The position numbers were made by a program, and so were the translations under genes. From Rhodovarius lipocyclicus (GTDB lineage: Bacteria > Pseudomonadota > Alphaproteobacteria > Acetobacterales > Acetobacteraceae), in NCBI RefSeq assembly GCF_009900765.1, contig NZ_JAAABL010000002.1, forward strand, positions 310,001 to 374,000: a stretch of DNA of 64,000 bases, in the 5' to 3' direction. Under the pieces are notes generated by a model, which saw nothing but the letters and a program-made list of their open reading frames with translations, ran no database searches and was not told the origin of the DNA. Positions 9,751 to 18,275 of the stretch are shown piece after piece; the first letter of the stretch is position 1, and every line of letters starts with the position of its first letter.

Positions 9751-10950
9751 ATGAACACGGCGAATGATCTGGTGGCGCGCGGTGCGCAACGGCACAAGCA
9801 AGGCAAGGTGCAGGAGGCGGAGGGCCTCTATCGCCGGGCCCTGAAGCTGAACCCGAACCACCCTGATGCCCACAACCTGCTCAGCGTGGCGCTGCGCGCG
9901 CGCGGCGCGGTGGCGGAGGCCCTTGCGGCCTCCACCCGGGCGGTGGCGCTGGCCCCGGGCCATCCGCTGATGCTGGCCAATCATGGCGCGGCGCTGGCCG
10001 AGGCCGGACAATTGCCGGAGGCCATCACAGCCATGCAGCAATGCCTGGCCCTGGCGCCCGGCGATGCCACCACCTGGCGCAATCTGGGCCAGGCCCTGGC
10101 CGCCGCCGGCCGCCCGGCCGATGCGGTGGGGCCGCTGACCACCGCGACCCAACTGGCCCCCGCCATGGCCGAGGCTTGGCTGGCCCTAGCCCATGCCCAG
10201 CGTGAATCGGGCAATGCCTTCGCCGCCCGCGCCCCCGCGGCCCGCGCCCTGGAACTGTCCGGCCGCGACAAGGGCATGGCCGAGCAGGCCCGCTTCCTGC
10301 TCGCGGCGCTGGGCGAGGCCGAGACCCCCGATCGCGCCCCCGCCGCCTATGTGCGCCAGTTGTTCGATACCTTTGCCCCCCGCTTCGATGCGGAGCTGGA
10401 AGGCAAGCTGGACTACCGCACCCCCGCCTTGCTGGCCGAGGCCCTGCTGGCCGCCGGCATTCCGGCGGAGGGCGTGCTGGATGTGCTGGACCTGGGCTGC
10501 GGCACCGGCCTGTCCGGCGTGGCCTTGGCGCCCTTCGCCCGCCGGCTGGAGGGGGTGGACCTCTCGCCCCGCATGCTGGAGGCGGCACGGGCCCGCAACC
10601 TGTATGCCGCGCTGCATGAGATGGATCTGCTGGCCTTCCTGCCGCGCAAGCCGGCGGCCTGGGACATTATCGCGGCCGCCGATGTGCTGAACTATCTGGG
10701 CGATCTGGCCCCGGTGCTGGCCGCCATGCGCGCGGCCCTGCGTCCTGGCGGCACCATCGCCTTCAGCCTGGAGACAGGCGAGGCCGTGCCCTTCGCCCTG
10801 GGTGAGGGCATGCGCTATCGCCACAACCCCGCCCATGTGCTGGGGCTGGCCGAGGCTGCGGGGTTGAACCTGCTCGCCCAGACGCCGGTGACCTTGCGGC
10901 AGGAGCGTGGGCAGCCGGTCGCGGGGGCGCTGCTGCTGCTGCGGTGTTGA
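9751..10950 (+). CDS. TPR-repeat protein fused to a class I SAM-dependent methyltransferase
   Basis: A 399-aa fusion. Residues about 1-170 form four to five TPR units with the usual G-x-x-x-E-A and A-L-x-L-x-P spacing. Residues about 205-399 are a Rossmann methyltransferase with motif I L-D-L-G-C-G-T-G at 246-253, an acidic V-D-L-S at the end of the next strand, and A-A-D-V-L-N-Y-L at the active-site edge. TPR-methyltransferase fusions are common in alphaproteobacteria and their targets are mostly unknown. Transcribed divergently from opgC with a 75-bp gap. Cytoplasmic, no signal peptide. Confidence 0.8.
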   Translation: MNTANDLVARGAQRHKQGKVQEAEGLYRRALKLNPNHPDAHNLLSVALRARGAVAEALAASTRAVALAPGHPLMLANHGAALAEAGQLPEAITAMQQCLALAPGDATTWRNLGQALAAAGRPADAVGPLTTATQLAPAMAEAWLALAHAQRESGNAFAARAPAARALELSGRDKGMAEQARFLLAALGEAETPDRAPAAYVRQLFDTFAPRFDAELEGKLDYRTPALLAEALLAAGIPAEGVLDVLDLGCGTGLSGVALAPFARRLEGVDLSPRMLEAARARNLYAALHEMDLLAFLPRKPAAWDIIAAADVLNYLGDLAPVLAAMRAALRPGGTIAFSLETGEAVPFALGEGMRYRHNPAHVLGLAEAAGLNLLAQTPVTLRQERGQPVAGALLLLRC

Positions 10951-10984
10951 CGGCGGGGCAGATCCGGGCACACGCTTGCGCACC

Positions 10985-11004
10985 GGCCCGTCAGAGGCCG
11001 GGCC
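10985..11004. terminator. Short GC-rich hairpin between two plus-strand genes
   Basis: A 6-bp inverted repeat, GGCCCG at 10985-10990 and CGGGCC at 10999-11004, around an 8-base loop, 22 bp before the dioxygenase start. There is no T-tract, so it is at best a weak terminator or a leader hairpin near the ribosome-binding site. Confidence 0.3.
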
Positions 11005-11026
11005 AGGAAATGCCAGAGAGGTTCCC

Positions 11027-11929
11027 ATGCCCGATATCGGCTCTCCAGACTCCTTGCGTGTGACACCCTTGCATCCGCATTTCGTCGCGCGGGTGGAAGG
11101 GCTGGACCTGCGCCATCCCTTGACCCCCGCTCAGTCCGCCTGGGTGGAAGCTCAGATGGACCGCCATGCTGTGCTGGTCTTTCCCGCTCAGGATCTGACG
11201 GACGAGCAGCAGGTGGCCTTTGGCGAGAATTTCGGCCCGATGGAGGCCGAGACCGCCAGCGTGGAGGTGCATAGGCGCCGCCTGGGCCATGGCAAGATGA
11301 ACGACATCTCAAACCTGGATGAGAACGGCCGGTTGCTGGCCGCCGATGACCGGCGCCGCATGTTCGCCCTGGGCAACCGGCTGTGGCACAGCGACAGCAG
11401 CTTCAAGGCGACCCCTTCCAAATACTCGCTGCTGCATGCTCGGCTGATCCCACCCGAGGGAGGTGACACCGAATTCGCCGATATGCGCGCGGCCTGGGAT
11501 GCGCTGCCGCCCCGCACGCAGGCGAAGCTGCAAGACCTGGTTTGCGATCATTCGCTGATCTTCAGCCGCGGCCTGCTGGGTTTTGGGGAGTTCACCCCCG
11601 AGGAACGGGCCCGCTTCGAGCCAGTGCCGCAACGGCTGGTCCGCCGCCACCCGGGCAGCGGGCGGAGGGCGTTGTTCCTGGCGTCCCATATCGGCCGTAT
11701 CCAGGGCTGGCCGGTACCCGAGGCGCTGGCCCTGATCCGGGACTTGCAGGAGCATGCGACCCAGCGGCAATTCGTGTACCGGCATGCCTGGAGCACGCAT
11801 GACCTGGTGATGTGGGACAACCGCTGCACCATGCACCGCGCGACGGCCTTCGAGGACAAGGAATACCCGCGCGATATGCGGCGGGTGACCATCGCGGGGG
11901 TGTGTCCCAGCCTGGCGGAAGCGGTCTAA
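11027..11929 (+). CDS. TauD/TfdA-family Fe(II)/2-oxoglutarate dioxygenase
   Basis: A 300-aa non-haem iron oxygenase. The iron triad is visible as H121 and D123 (L-W-H-S-D-S-S-F) and a distal His near 270 (C-T-M-H-R-A); an Arg near 284 in D-M-R-R-V would bind 2-oxoglutarate. The run P-S-K-Y-S-L-L-H-A-R and G-G-D-T-E-F-A-D-M-R-A-A is closer to TfdA-type aryloxyalkanoate dioxygenases than to taurine dioxygenase, but the substrate is not readable. ATG 11027 is preceded by AGAGAGG; longer GTG-started readings have no conserved residues. Its TAA stop overlaps the TAG of convergent opgH (11926-11929). Confidence 0.8.
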   Translation: MPDIGSPDSLRVTPLHPHFVARVEGLDLRHPLTPAQSAWVEAQMDRHAVLVFPAQDLTDEQQVAFGENFGPMEAETASVEVHRRRLGHGKMNDISNLDENGRLLAADDRRRMFALGNRLWHSDSSFKATPSKYSLLHARLIPPEGGDTEFADMRAAWDALPPRTQAKLQDLVCDHSLIFSRGLLGFGEFTPEERARFEPVPQRLVRRHPGSGRRALFLASHIGRIQGWPVPEALALIRDLQEHATQRQFVYRHAWSTHDLVMWDNRCTMHRATAFEDKEYPRDMRRVTIAGVCPSLAEAV

Positions 11930-13563
11930 CCGGCCGCGCCAAGTTCCTCCGGCGTAGCGGCCACGCGTTTCGCCCGGAGCCAAGCGGAAAACCCCGGTGC
12001 CGACGTCACGACGCAGAACGGGATGGCCACGACCAGCCCGAGCGCCCAGGGCGCCAGCCACGCCCAGGCCGCTATGGGCACCAGCGCGAAGCACAGCGCG
12101 CCGAACAGCGTGTGCGGCCACAGCAGCCGCGCCGCATCGCCCCAGCCCACGCCGCGATCGGCCCGGTTCTGCGGCGCCCAGCCGCGCAGCCGGCGGAAGG
12201 GCAGCACCGCCAGGAACAGGGCCTTGTTGAAGGTGCTGATGGGGTCCAGCAGCGTCGTGAACACCAACTCGGCCAGGGCACCGCGCAGAAAAGCCCCCCG
12301 CCCGCCATAGCGTGCGGCCAGGGCCGGTTTGGCCATTACCTCCAGATAGCCGCACAGCTTGGGCGCGTGGATGCAGGCCCAGCAGGCCAGCATGGCGGCG
12401 AACAGCGTCGGGCCGCTGGTGCCGGCGCCGCCGCCGGTGGCCGCGTTCAGCACGGCGAAGACCAGCGTCAGTGTCCACAAGGGCGTGCCCGCGAACAGCA
12501 ACATCGCCTGCACCAGTTGCCAGCGACCCAGCCAGGTCAGCTTGGGCAGTTTCAGCAGCGCCCAGTACTGCATGTTGCCCGCGCCCCAGCGCATGTCGCG
12601 GGCCATGAATTCCGGCAGGGCGGGCGGGTTGCCCTCCATGCTGCCGTCCTCGGCCGGCAGGGCCATCACCTTCCAGCCCGCATGGGTCAGTCGGGTTGCC
12701 TCCACCTGGTCATGGCTGAGGATGGGGCTGCCGTCGGGCAGCGGTTCCAGCCGGGCGTGCTGGCGGAATGGGGCGATGCGGATGATGGCGTTGTGCCCCC
12801 AGTAGGGACCTTGTTCCGCCTGCCACCAAGCCTGGCCGGTGGCCCAGGCCCGCATGCCCGCCCGCATGCCGAACTGGAACAGGCGCGGAAAGGCGGCACT
12901 GGCCGGCCGGCCCACGATCAACTGCTGCACAATGGCCAGCTTCGGATCGGCCTCCATGACGGCCACCAGCCGCAGCACTGCGCTGGCGGTCATTTCGCTG
13001 TCCGCGTCCAGGCACAGCATGAACTCCGCTTCGCCCGCATCGCGGTCCAGGAAGTCCATCACATTGCCGGCCTTGAAGCCGGTATTCCGGGCCCGACGGC
13101 GGTAATGCGCGCCTGGGATGGTGCGGATGGCGGCTTCCTCGGCGATGGCGGCGGCCATGTCCTGGGTGTCCGACAGGAACCATAGGGTGAAAAGCGCTTC
13201 CGCCTTGGCCTCGGCCAGCCCGCAGATCAGCCGGCGCAGGGGGGGCAACACTTCGGCCATGTCCTCGTTGCGGATGCAGACGGCTATGACGGTGTGGCCG
13301 GCGGGCAGGTCAGGGCGCACCCGGGCCAGCGCGGGCAGCACGGCCCGGGGCGCGTCGCGGGACCCCAGCAACAGGGCCAGTCCGATCATCGCATTGGCAC
13401 CGCACAGGGCCGTCCAGGGCGCGGTGCCGGCGAAGGCCAGCAGCGTCAGCCATTCCCAGACGGTGAAGCCGCCAGCCGCCATCGCACGGGCCACCAGCGC
13501 CACCAGCCCCACGGCCAGCAGCAGCACCAACAGGAAGAAGACACCACGTCGCACAGCCACCAT
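11926..13563 (-). CDS. opgH: Glucan biosynthesis glucosyltransferase OpgH (MdoH)
   Basis: The inner-membrane GT2 enzyme that polymerises the beta-1,2 backbone of osmoregulated periplasmic glucans from UDP-glucose. Two N-terminal TM segments precede the catalytic domain. That domain has I-A-V-C-I-R-N-E-D at its start, the nucleotide/metal motif L-D-A-D-S, an S-H-D-Q-V-E-A catalytic region, and a W-W-Q-A-E-Q-G-P-Y-W-G-H-N segment characteristic of MdoH. Several C-terminal TM helices follow. The start is uncertain: ATG 13563 (545 aa, GAG nearby) fits best; in-frame starts at 13590, 13632 and 13665 are possible. It lacks the long N-terminal extension of enterobacterial OpgH (about 850 aa). The usual partner opgG is not in the window. 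Confidence 0.9.
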   Translation of the reverse strand: MVAVRRGVFFLLVLLLAVGLVALVARAMAAGGFTVWEWLTLLAFAGTAPWTALCGANAMIGLALLLGSRDAPRAVLPALARVRPDLPAGHTVIAVCIRNEDMAEVLPPLRRLICGLAEAKAEALFTLWFLSDTQDMAAAIAEEAAIRTIPGAHYRRRARNTGFKAGNVMDFLDRDAGEAEFMLCLDADSEMTASAVLRLVAVMEADPKLAIVQQLIVGRPASAAFPRLFQFGMRAGMRAWATGQAWWQAEQGPYWGHNAIIRIAPFRQHARLEPLPDGSPILSHDQVEATRLTHAGWKVMALPAEDGSMEGNPPALPEFMARDMRWGAGNMQYWALLKLPKLTWLGRWQLVQAMLLFAGTPLWTLTLVFAVLNAATGGGAGTSGPTLFAAMLACWACIHAPKLCGYLEVMAKPALAARYGGRGAFLRGALAELVFTTLLDPISTFNKALFLAVLPFRRLRGWAPQNRADRGVGWGDAARLLWPHTLFGALCFALVPIAAWAWLAPWALGLVVAIPFCVVTSAPGFSAWLRAKRVAATPEELGAAG

Positions 13564-13667
13564 GCCGCTCACATAGTGTCTTCCATGCATGATGGCGATT
13601 GCCCGGGTGACAAATCCTGCCCGAAGCGCCATGACATGAGGCAGAGGAAATCCAAGAAGGCTCACAT

Positions 13668-15683
13668 ATGTCCGGTAGCCACAGCACCTTACCGCCCGAC
13701 ATGGACCCGAATTCGGTCGATGCCGAAACCGCGGAGCGTCTGACCCAGCTGATCGAGAGCGAGGAGGGGGCCACCAACAATTTCAAGGGATGGCTCGGCT
13801 ACGCCGCCGTGGGCATCGCGGTGGCGATGTCGCTGTTCCACCTCTGGGCCGCCTGGGACATCGTGCCCACCACCACGCTGCGCTTCGCGCATGTGGGTTT
13901 CACGCTGGTGCTGGGTTTCCTGCTGTTTCCGGCCGCGCGGCGGTTCCGTCATCGCTTCATGCCCTGGGATTGGGCACTGGTCGCGGCGGGTATCTATGTC
14001 ACCTGGTATCTGATCTCGGGCGGCGACGACCTGCAGGACCGAGTGATCTTCCCTGAGCCCATGGACATCGTTGTCGGCTGGCTGCTGATTGCCCTGGTGC
14101 TGGAGGCCGCACGGCGCGCCACCGGCTGGGTGATGCCGGTGGTGGCCATCGCCTTCATCCTCTACGCCTTCTTCGGCAATCACCTGCCCGCGCCCTGGAC
14201 ACATCGGGGCTATGACGCGGAACGGCTGGTGCCGCACCTGTCGATCACGCTGGAGGGTATCTTCGGCTCGGCGGTGGATGTCTCGGCGACGCTGATCATC
14301 CTGTTCACCATCTATGGCGCGATCCTCTCGGCCAGTGGTGCGGGCAAGTATTTCGTGGATTTCAGCTTCGCGGCGACGGGCGGCAAGCCGTCCTCGGCGG
14401 GGCGCACGGTGGTGCTGTCGGCCTTCCTGCTGGGTGGGCCTTCGGGCTCCGGCGTGGCCACCACGGTCACGATCGGCACGGTCGCCTGGCCGCTGATGCG
14501 CCAAGTGGGCTACCGCGCCGATGACGCGGGCGGGCTGCTGGCAGCGGGTGGGCTAGGGGCGATCATCTCGCCGCCCATCATGGGGGCGGCGGCCTTCCTG
14601 ATCGCGGAATACCTCAAGATCAGCTACCTGGAAGTGCTGCTGATGGCGGTAGTGCCCACCGTGCTCTACTACGCGGGCCTGCTGTTCATGGTGGAGCTGG
14701 ACCAGCGCCGCATCGCGGCCCGCGGCGGCAACCCGAATGCCGCCAAGGGCATTGCGGTGGAAAGCGTGGGCGCGATGTTCCGGCGCGGCTGGTACCATTT
14801 CACCAGCCTGATCGCGATCATCGGCTTCATGGCCTGGGGCTATTCCGCCACGCTGTCCGTGCTCTACGCCATGCTGCTGGCGGTGGCGCTGTCCTTCCTG
14901 TCCAAGGAACACGCGCTGTGGCCGCGCAAGCTGATCCGCACCCTGGCGGATGGCGCCAACCAGTCGATCGGCATCGCGGCCACCTGTGCCTCCGCCGGCA
15001 TCATCGTGGGCTGCATCACGCTGACGGGGCTGGGGCTGAAGTTCAGCGACATCGCTATCCAGGCGGCGGGCGGGTCGCTGGTCGTCACCGCCATCTATAC
15101 GGCGTTGATCGTGTGGGTGGTGGGCCTCGCGGTGCCGGTGACGGCCAGCTACATCATCTGCGCCGTGGTGGCCGCACCGGCGCTGATCAAACTGGGCGTG
15201 CCGGACTACGCGGCGCATATGTTCGTCTTCTACTACGCGGTCCTGAGTGAAGTTTCACCGCCGACGGCGCTCAGCCCCTTCGCGGCGGCGGCGATCACGG
15301 GTGCCGGGCCGTACCGCACCACGCTGATGGCTTGGAAATACACGCTGCCGGCCTTCATCTTGCCCTTCATCTTCGTGACCGACCCGGAGGGCGTGGGCCT
15401 GCTGCTGCGGCCCACCGCCAGCATGGGCTGGACCGATGTGGCCTGGCAGATCTTCCTGGCCACCGCGGGCCTGGCGGCGCTGGCCGCCGCCGCCCAGGGT
15501 TTCGCGCGCCACGCCCTGGCTGTGTGGGAGCGCGCGGGGCTGACGCTGGTGGGCCTGCTGCTGCTGTTCCCGGCCCTGTTCGAGGCGGCGCTGAGCCTGC
15601 CATACCCGCATCTGTGGGGTGTGGCCGCCGGCACGGCTTTCCTGGCTTGGCAGATCCGCCGGCCCGAGCCATCGCTGGCCTGA
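13668..15683 (+). CDS. TRAP transporter fused permease (4TM/12TM, DctQ-DctM)
   Basis: A 671-aa integral membrane protein of the TRAP fused-permease family, which imports carboxylates using an ion gradient with a periplasmic binding protein. The N-terminal third corresponds to the small DctQ subunit and the rest to the large DctM subunit. The DctM part has the conserved G-G-P-S-G-S-G-V-A-T-T and G-A-I-I-S-P-P-I-M-G-A-A-A-F segments, and later S-E-V-S-P-P-T-A-L-S-P-F-A-A-A-A. AAGAAGG eight to fourteen bases before ATG 13668 gives a clear ribosome-binding site. No TAXI/DctP receptor gene is adjacent, so its receptor must be encoded elsewhere. Substrate unknown. Confidence 0.9.
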   Translation: MSGSHSTLPPDMDPNSVDAETAERLTQLIESEEGATNNFKGWLGYAAVGIAVAMSLFHLWAAWDIVPTTTLRFAHVGFTLVLGFLLFPAARRFRHRFMPWDWALVAAGIYVTWYLISGGDDLQDRVIFPEPMDIVVGWLLIALVLEAARRATGWVMPVVAIAFILYAFFGNHLPAPWTHRGYDAERLVPHLSITLEGIFGSAVDVSATLIILFTIYGAILSASGAGKYFVDFSFAATGGKPSSAGRTVVLSAFLLGGPSGSGVATTVTIGTVAWPLMRQVGYRADDAGGLLAAGGLGAIISPPIMGAAAFLIAEYLKISYLEVLLMAVVPTVLYYAGLLFMVELDQRRIAARGGNPNAAKGIAVESVGAMFRRGWYHFTSLIAIIGFMAWGYSATLSVLYAMLLAVALSFLSKEHALWPRKLIRTLADGANQSIGIAATCASAGIIVGCITLTGLGLKFSDIAIQAAGGSLVVTAIYTALIVWVVGLAVPVTASYIICAVVAAPALIKLGVPDYAAHMFVFYYAVLSEVSPPTALSPFAAAAITGAGPYRTTLMAWKYTLPAFILPFIFVTDPEGVGLLLRPTASMGWTDVAWQIFLATAGLAALAAAAQGFARHALAVWERAGLTLVGLLLLFPALFEAALSLPYPHLWGVAAGTAFLAWQIRRPEPSLA

Positions 15684-15690
15684 ATAATAG

Positions 15691-15715
15691 TGGAGGGGCC
15701 TGTCAGGCCCCTCCA
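15691..15715. terminator. Bidirectional terminator-like hairpin
   Basis: A perfect 10-bp stem (15691-15700 with 15706-15715, TGGAGGGGCC and its complement) around TGTCA, just after the TRAP permease stop and overlapping the last codons of the convergent FkbH-like gene. There is no long T-tract, but the placement between converging genes and the strength of the stem favour termination of both. Confidence 0.6.
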
Positions 15716-17520
15716 GCCAGCAGTCGGGCGAATTTGGAAAACAGGGAGTTGCCGGGGCGCGCAGGAGGCGGTGCGGTCTCCCTCACCCGTTCCGCGGCCC
15801 GGTGTGCCAGCCAAGCCTGATGGCATGCGCCGATTGCCTCATAGAGCCGCAGATACACCGCGCGCTCGAAATGCAGGTAGATGTCGCGGTTCACCTCGGC
15901 GATGTCGCGGATCAGCGCGGCGGACTCGATGAAGGCGACATTGGGCCGCCCGGCCCCGGCGGCCCTGAAGGCGTCGTTGAGCGCCTTCTGCGGTCCCACA
16001 TCGGTTTCCTGCCCGTCGCCCAGATTGAAGCGGTGGTTCGGCAGGATGACCACCAGCAATGCATCCTCCGGCACCGCGGCCAGGATCGTTTCGTAGTGCG
16101 GGCGGAAATCCTCGATGCTGCCGAAGGGGATCTGGTCGAACTCGCGCGCCAGCAGGCCGGTGATGGCCTGGTGCAAGGCCGCCCGTTCCGGTGTGCGGGC
16201 GGCGTGGCCGGGTTGTAGCACGTCCCGCATGCCGATCGGGCAGCTGAAGCCGCTGCCGCGGTGCCGATAGGCCGCCAGCGCCGCATCGGCCGCCGGGCAA
16301 TACACGATCAACGTGCCCGGCGGGCCAGGATCGAACGCGGCCGTCCGGTAGAACCCGTCATCCATCCCCAGTTGATGCGTCAGGCGCCGTTCATCCTCGG
16401 TCAGTCCTCGCAGGGCGTAGCTCAGCATCATGCTGTGGTTGCGGTGCAGGTAGAGCGCCTCCTCCGGCGTCACGACCTCCATCGCCACGTGCTCCGCCTC
16501 GGCGCGGAAGAAATGCTCCAGCACCTCAAGCTCGCAGCCGCCGCGGATGCGTACCTCCCCGAACCGGTGGGCCTGGGTTTCTGAACCTTCCTCCGTGCCC
16601 GGCACGTTGATCCAGTCCACCGCGTCGCGCGGGTCTGACAGCACCTCGCCCACGACATGCAATTGCGGCCGGCCCAGCAACTCATAGATCCATTGCTCCA
16701 CCCCCATGCCGAGGATGCGGCAGGAAAAGCAGAAATGGCGCAGCCGGGGCTGGCCCCAGGTGACCAGCCCCTCCAGCATGAAGAAGCCCACGATCCCGTA
16801 ATCGCCGTAGCGGTCCTGAACCGAGATCAGCCCGGCGCGGGCGTAATAGCGCCCGGCCTGCTCGCGCAGTGCGGCCCGCGCGGCGTCGCGGTCGTCGGGC
16901 AGGCGTTCCTTGGTGAAGTTGAGCTGGTTGGTGCGGTTGATCAGTTCCACCGCGCGGTCGATGTGCGGTTCGAAATCATGCAGGATGGAAACGCATATGC
17001 GGCTCTGGCGCAGGAAATCCTGGCTGCTGCCGCCGGCGGCCCGCATCTCCTGCTGCTTCTGTTCCAGCAGCTTGTATTGTCGCAGCCGGGTCAGCGCGCT
17101 GTCGTCCTTGCCACGGAAGGCCGGGTGATCGAGGAACGCCGCGATCATCGACTCGTCGGCCAGCTGGATGCCGGGCACCGCATCAGCCACCTGGGCGCGG
17201 TTGCCGGGGTGGTCGTCCACGAACAGCACACTCGCCGGCCGCAACTGCACCGCCTCGATGATCTCGGCCACGCGCTCGCCCTTGGGCCGCCAGTCCACGC
17301 TCGGGAAGATGAAGTAGTCCCACAGCCCGCGTGCCGACAGGATGTCCCGCACCGGGGCCAGGTCGTTCTTCGAGCAGATGGAACTCATGATGCCACGCTC
17401 GGCCAGCGCGACCACCAGGTCGTGATGATCCTGCCTGTAGGCGATGCCACCCTCGGTCAGGGTGCCGTCCCAGAACGTCTCGTCGAGGTCCCAGACGACC
17501 AGCCGCACGTCATGGAACAT
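15703..17520 (-). CDS. FkbH-like HAD-IIIC protein with an extra C-terminal domain
   Basis: A 605-aa protein. Residues about 5-150 are a HAD-IIIC phosphatase-like domain with W-D-L-D-E-T-F-W-D-G-T-L (D11 and D13), C-S-K-N-D near 49-53 and V-D-D-H-P-G-N-R. Residues about 160-320 match the GNAT-like part of FkbH proteins (D-R-Y-G-D-Y-G-I-V-G-F). The rest, about 330-605, I do not recognise firmly; its end D-I-Y-L-H-F-E-R could be an SGNH-type D-x-x-H. FkbH proteins load glyceryl or similar units onto carrier proteins in polyketide or glycan pathways, but none is encoded nearby. Start at ATG 17520 chosen because homology begins there. Confidence 0.7.
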   Translation of the reverse strand: MFHDVRLVVWDLDETFWDGTLTEGGIAYRQDHHDLVVALAERGIMSSICSKNDLAPVRDILSARGLWDYFIFPSVDWRPKGERVAEIIEAVQLRPASVLFVDDHPGNRAQVADAVPGIQLADESMIAAFLDHPAFRGKDDSALTRLRQYKLLEQKQQEMRAAGGSSQDFLRQSRICVSILHDFEPHIDRAVELINRTNQLNFTKERLPDDRDAARAALREQAGRYYARAGLISVQDRYGDYGIVGFFMLEGLVTWGQPRLRHFCFSCRILGMGVEQWIYELLGRPQLHVVGEVLSDPRDAVDWINVPGTEEGSETQAHRFGEVRIRGGCELEVLEHFFRAEAEHVAMEVVTPEEALYLHRNHSMMLSYALRGLTEDERRLTHQLGMDDGFYRTAAFDPGPPGTLIVYCPAADAALAAYRHRGSGFSCPIGMRDVLQPGHAARTPERAALHQAITGLLAREFDQIPFGSIEDFRPHYETILAAVPEDALLVVILPNHRFNLGDGQETDVGPQKALNDAFRAAGAGRPNVAFIESAALIRDIAEVNRDIYLHFERAVYLRLYEAIGACHQAWLAHRAAERVRETAPPPARPGNSLFSKFARLLAGGA

Positions 17521-17705
17521 GGATCCGGACCCTCGCCTATGCTGCGCCATGGATATCATGGGGTGAAGGACAGGGCGCGGCAAAGGGCGATCGGCTGCCA
17601 TAACCGTTCGGTGAGGGGAGAGGGGCTTCTCCTGCCCAGGCCGGGATGCAGGAACGCAGATGTCGCATCTGGTCTGATGGCCCCGGCTGGCGTATCCATC
17701 GGGGG

Positions 17706-18275
17706 ATGCGTTTCCTGATCCCTGCCGTGACGATGCTGGCTGCCTTGGCCGTGGTGCCGGCGGCTGTCTTGCCTGCCTGGGCACAGAACCGTGCCCCGCA
17801 GGGCCCGCGTGCCCTGGGCACCTACCAGGGCTGGACAGCCGCGACCCATACCGAGAATGGCCAGAAGATCTGTTTCGCCTTCACCCGCGCCACGCGGGCG
17901 GAAGGCGTGCCGGGCCGCACCACCCAGAATGTGACCCTGATGGTCACCCATCGCCCGCAAGGGCGTGACCAGGTGGCGGTGCGCAACGGCTTCACGCATG
18001 GGCGCGGCGCCGAAGCGCGACTGATCATCGCCCAGACCGACCTGCCCGCCTACACCAGCCGCGACAGCGCCTTCCTGCGCGATGGCCGGGCCGCCGTGGG
18101 CGCCATGCGCGGTGGCCGGGAGGCGATGCTGCGCTCGCCGGGGCCGAATGGGCGTGGCCAGGCACAGGACATCTTCCCGCTGGCCGGTTTCGCCGCGGCC
18201 TATGATGCCATCAGCCGCGAATGCCCGGCGGCGGCGGCACCCGCCCCAGCCCCGGCGGCACCCGCGCGGCGATGA
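17706..18275 (+). CDS. Secreted IalB-like (invasion-associated locus B) protein
   Basis: A 189-aa exported protein. A signal peptide (residues 1 to about 27, ending A-W-A-Q) precedes an IalB-type domain with the W-T-A start, K-I-C-F-A core strand, L-M-V-T-H-R-P, and the C-terminal [19 protein letters not shown]. The C-terminal tail is a run of Ala and Pro. Alphaproteobacterial IalB proteins are periplasmic or outer-membrane associated and of unclear function; only Bartonella IalB is linked to erythrocyte invasion. Its stop overlaps the rlmN start (ATGA), so the two are translationally coupled. The 185 bp upstream hold no feature I can name. Confidence 0.7.
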   Translation: MRFLIPAVTMLAALAVVPAAVLPAWAQNRAPQGPRALGTYQGWTAATHTENGQKICFAFTRATRAEGVPGRTTQNVTLMVTHRPQGRDQVAVRNGFTHGRGAEARLIIAQTDLPAYTSRDSAFLRDGRAAVGAMRGGREAMLRSPGPNGRGQAQDIFPLAGFAAAYDAISRECPAAAAPAPAPAAPARR

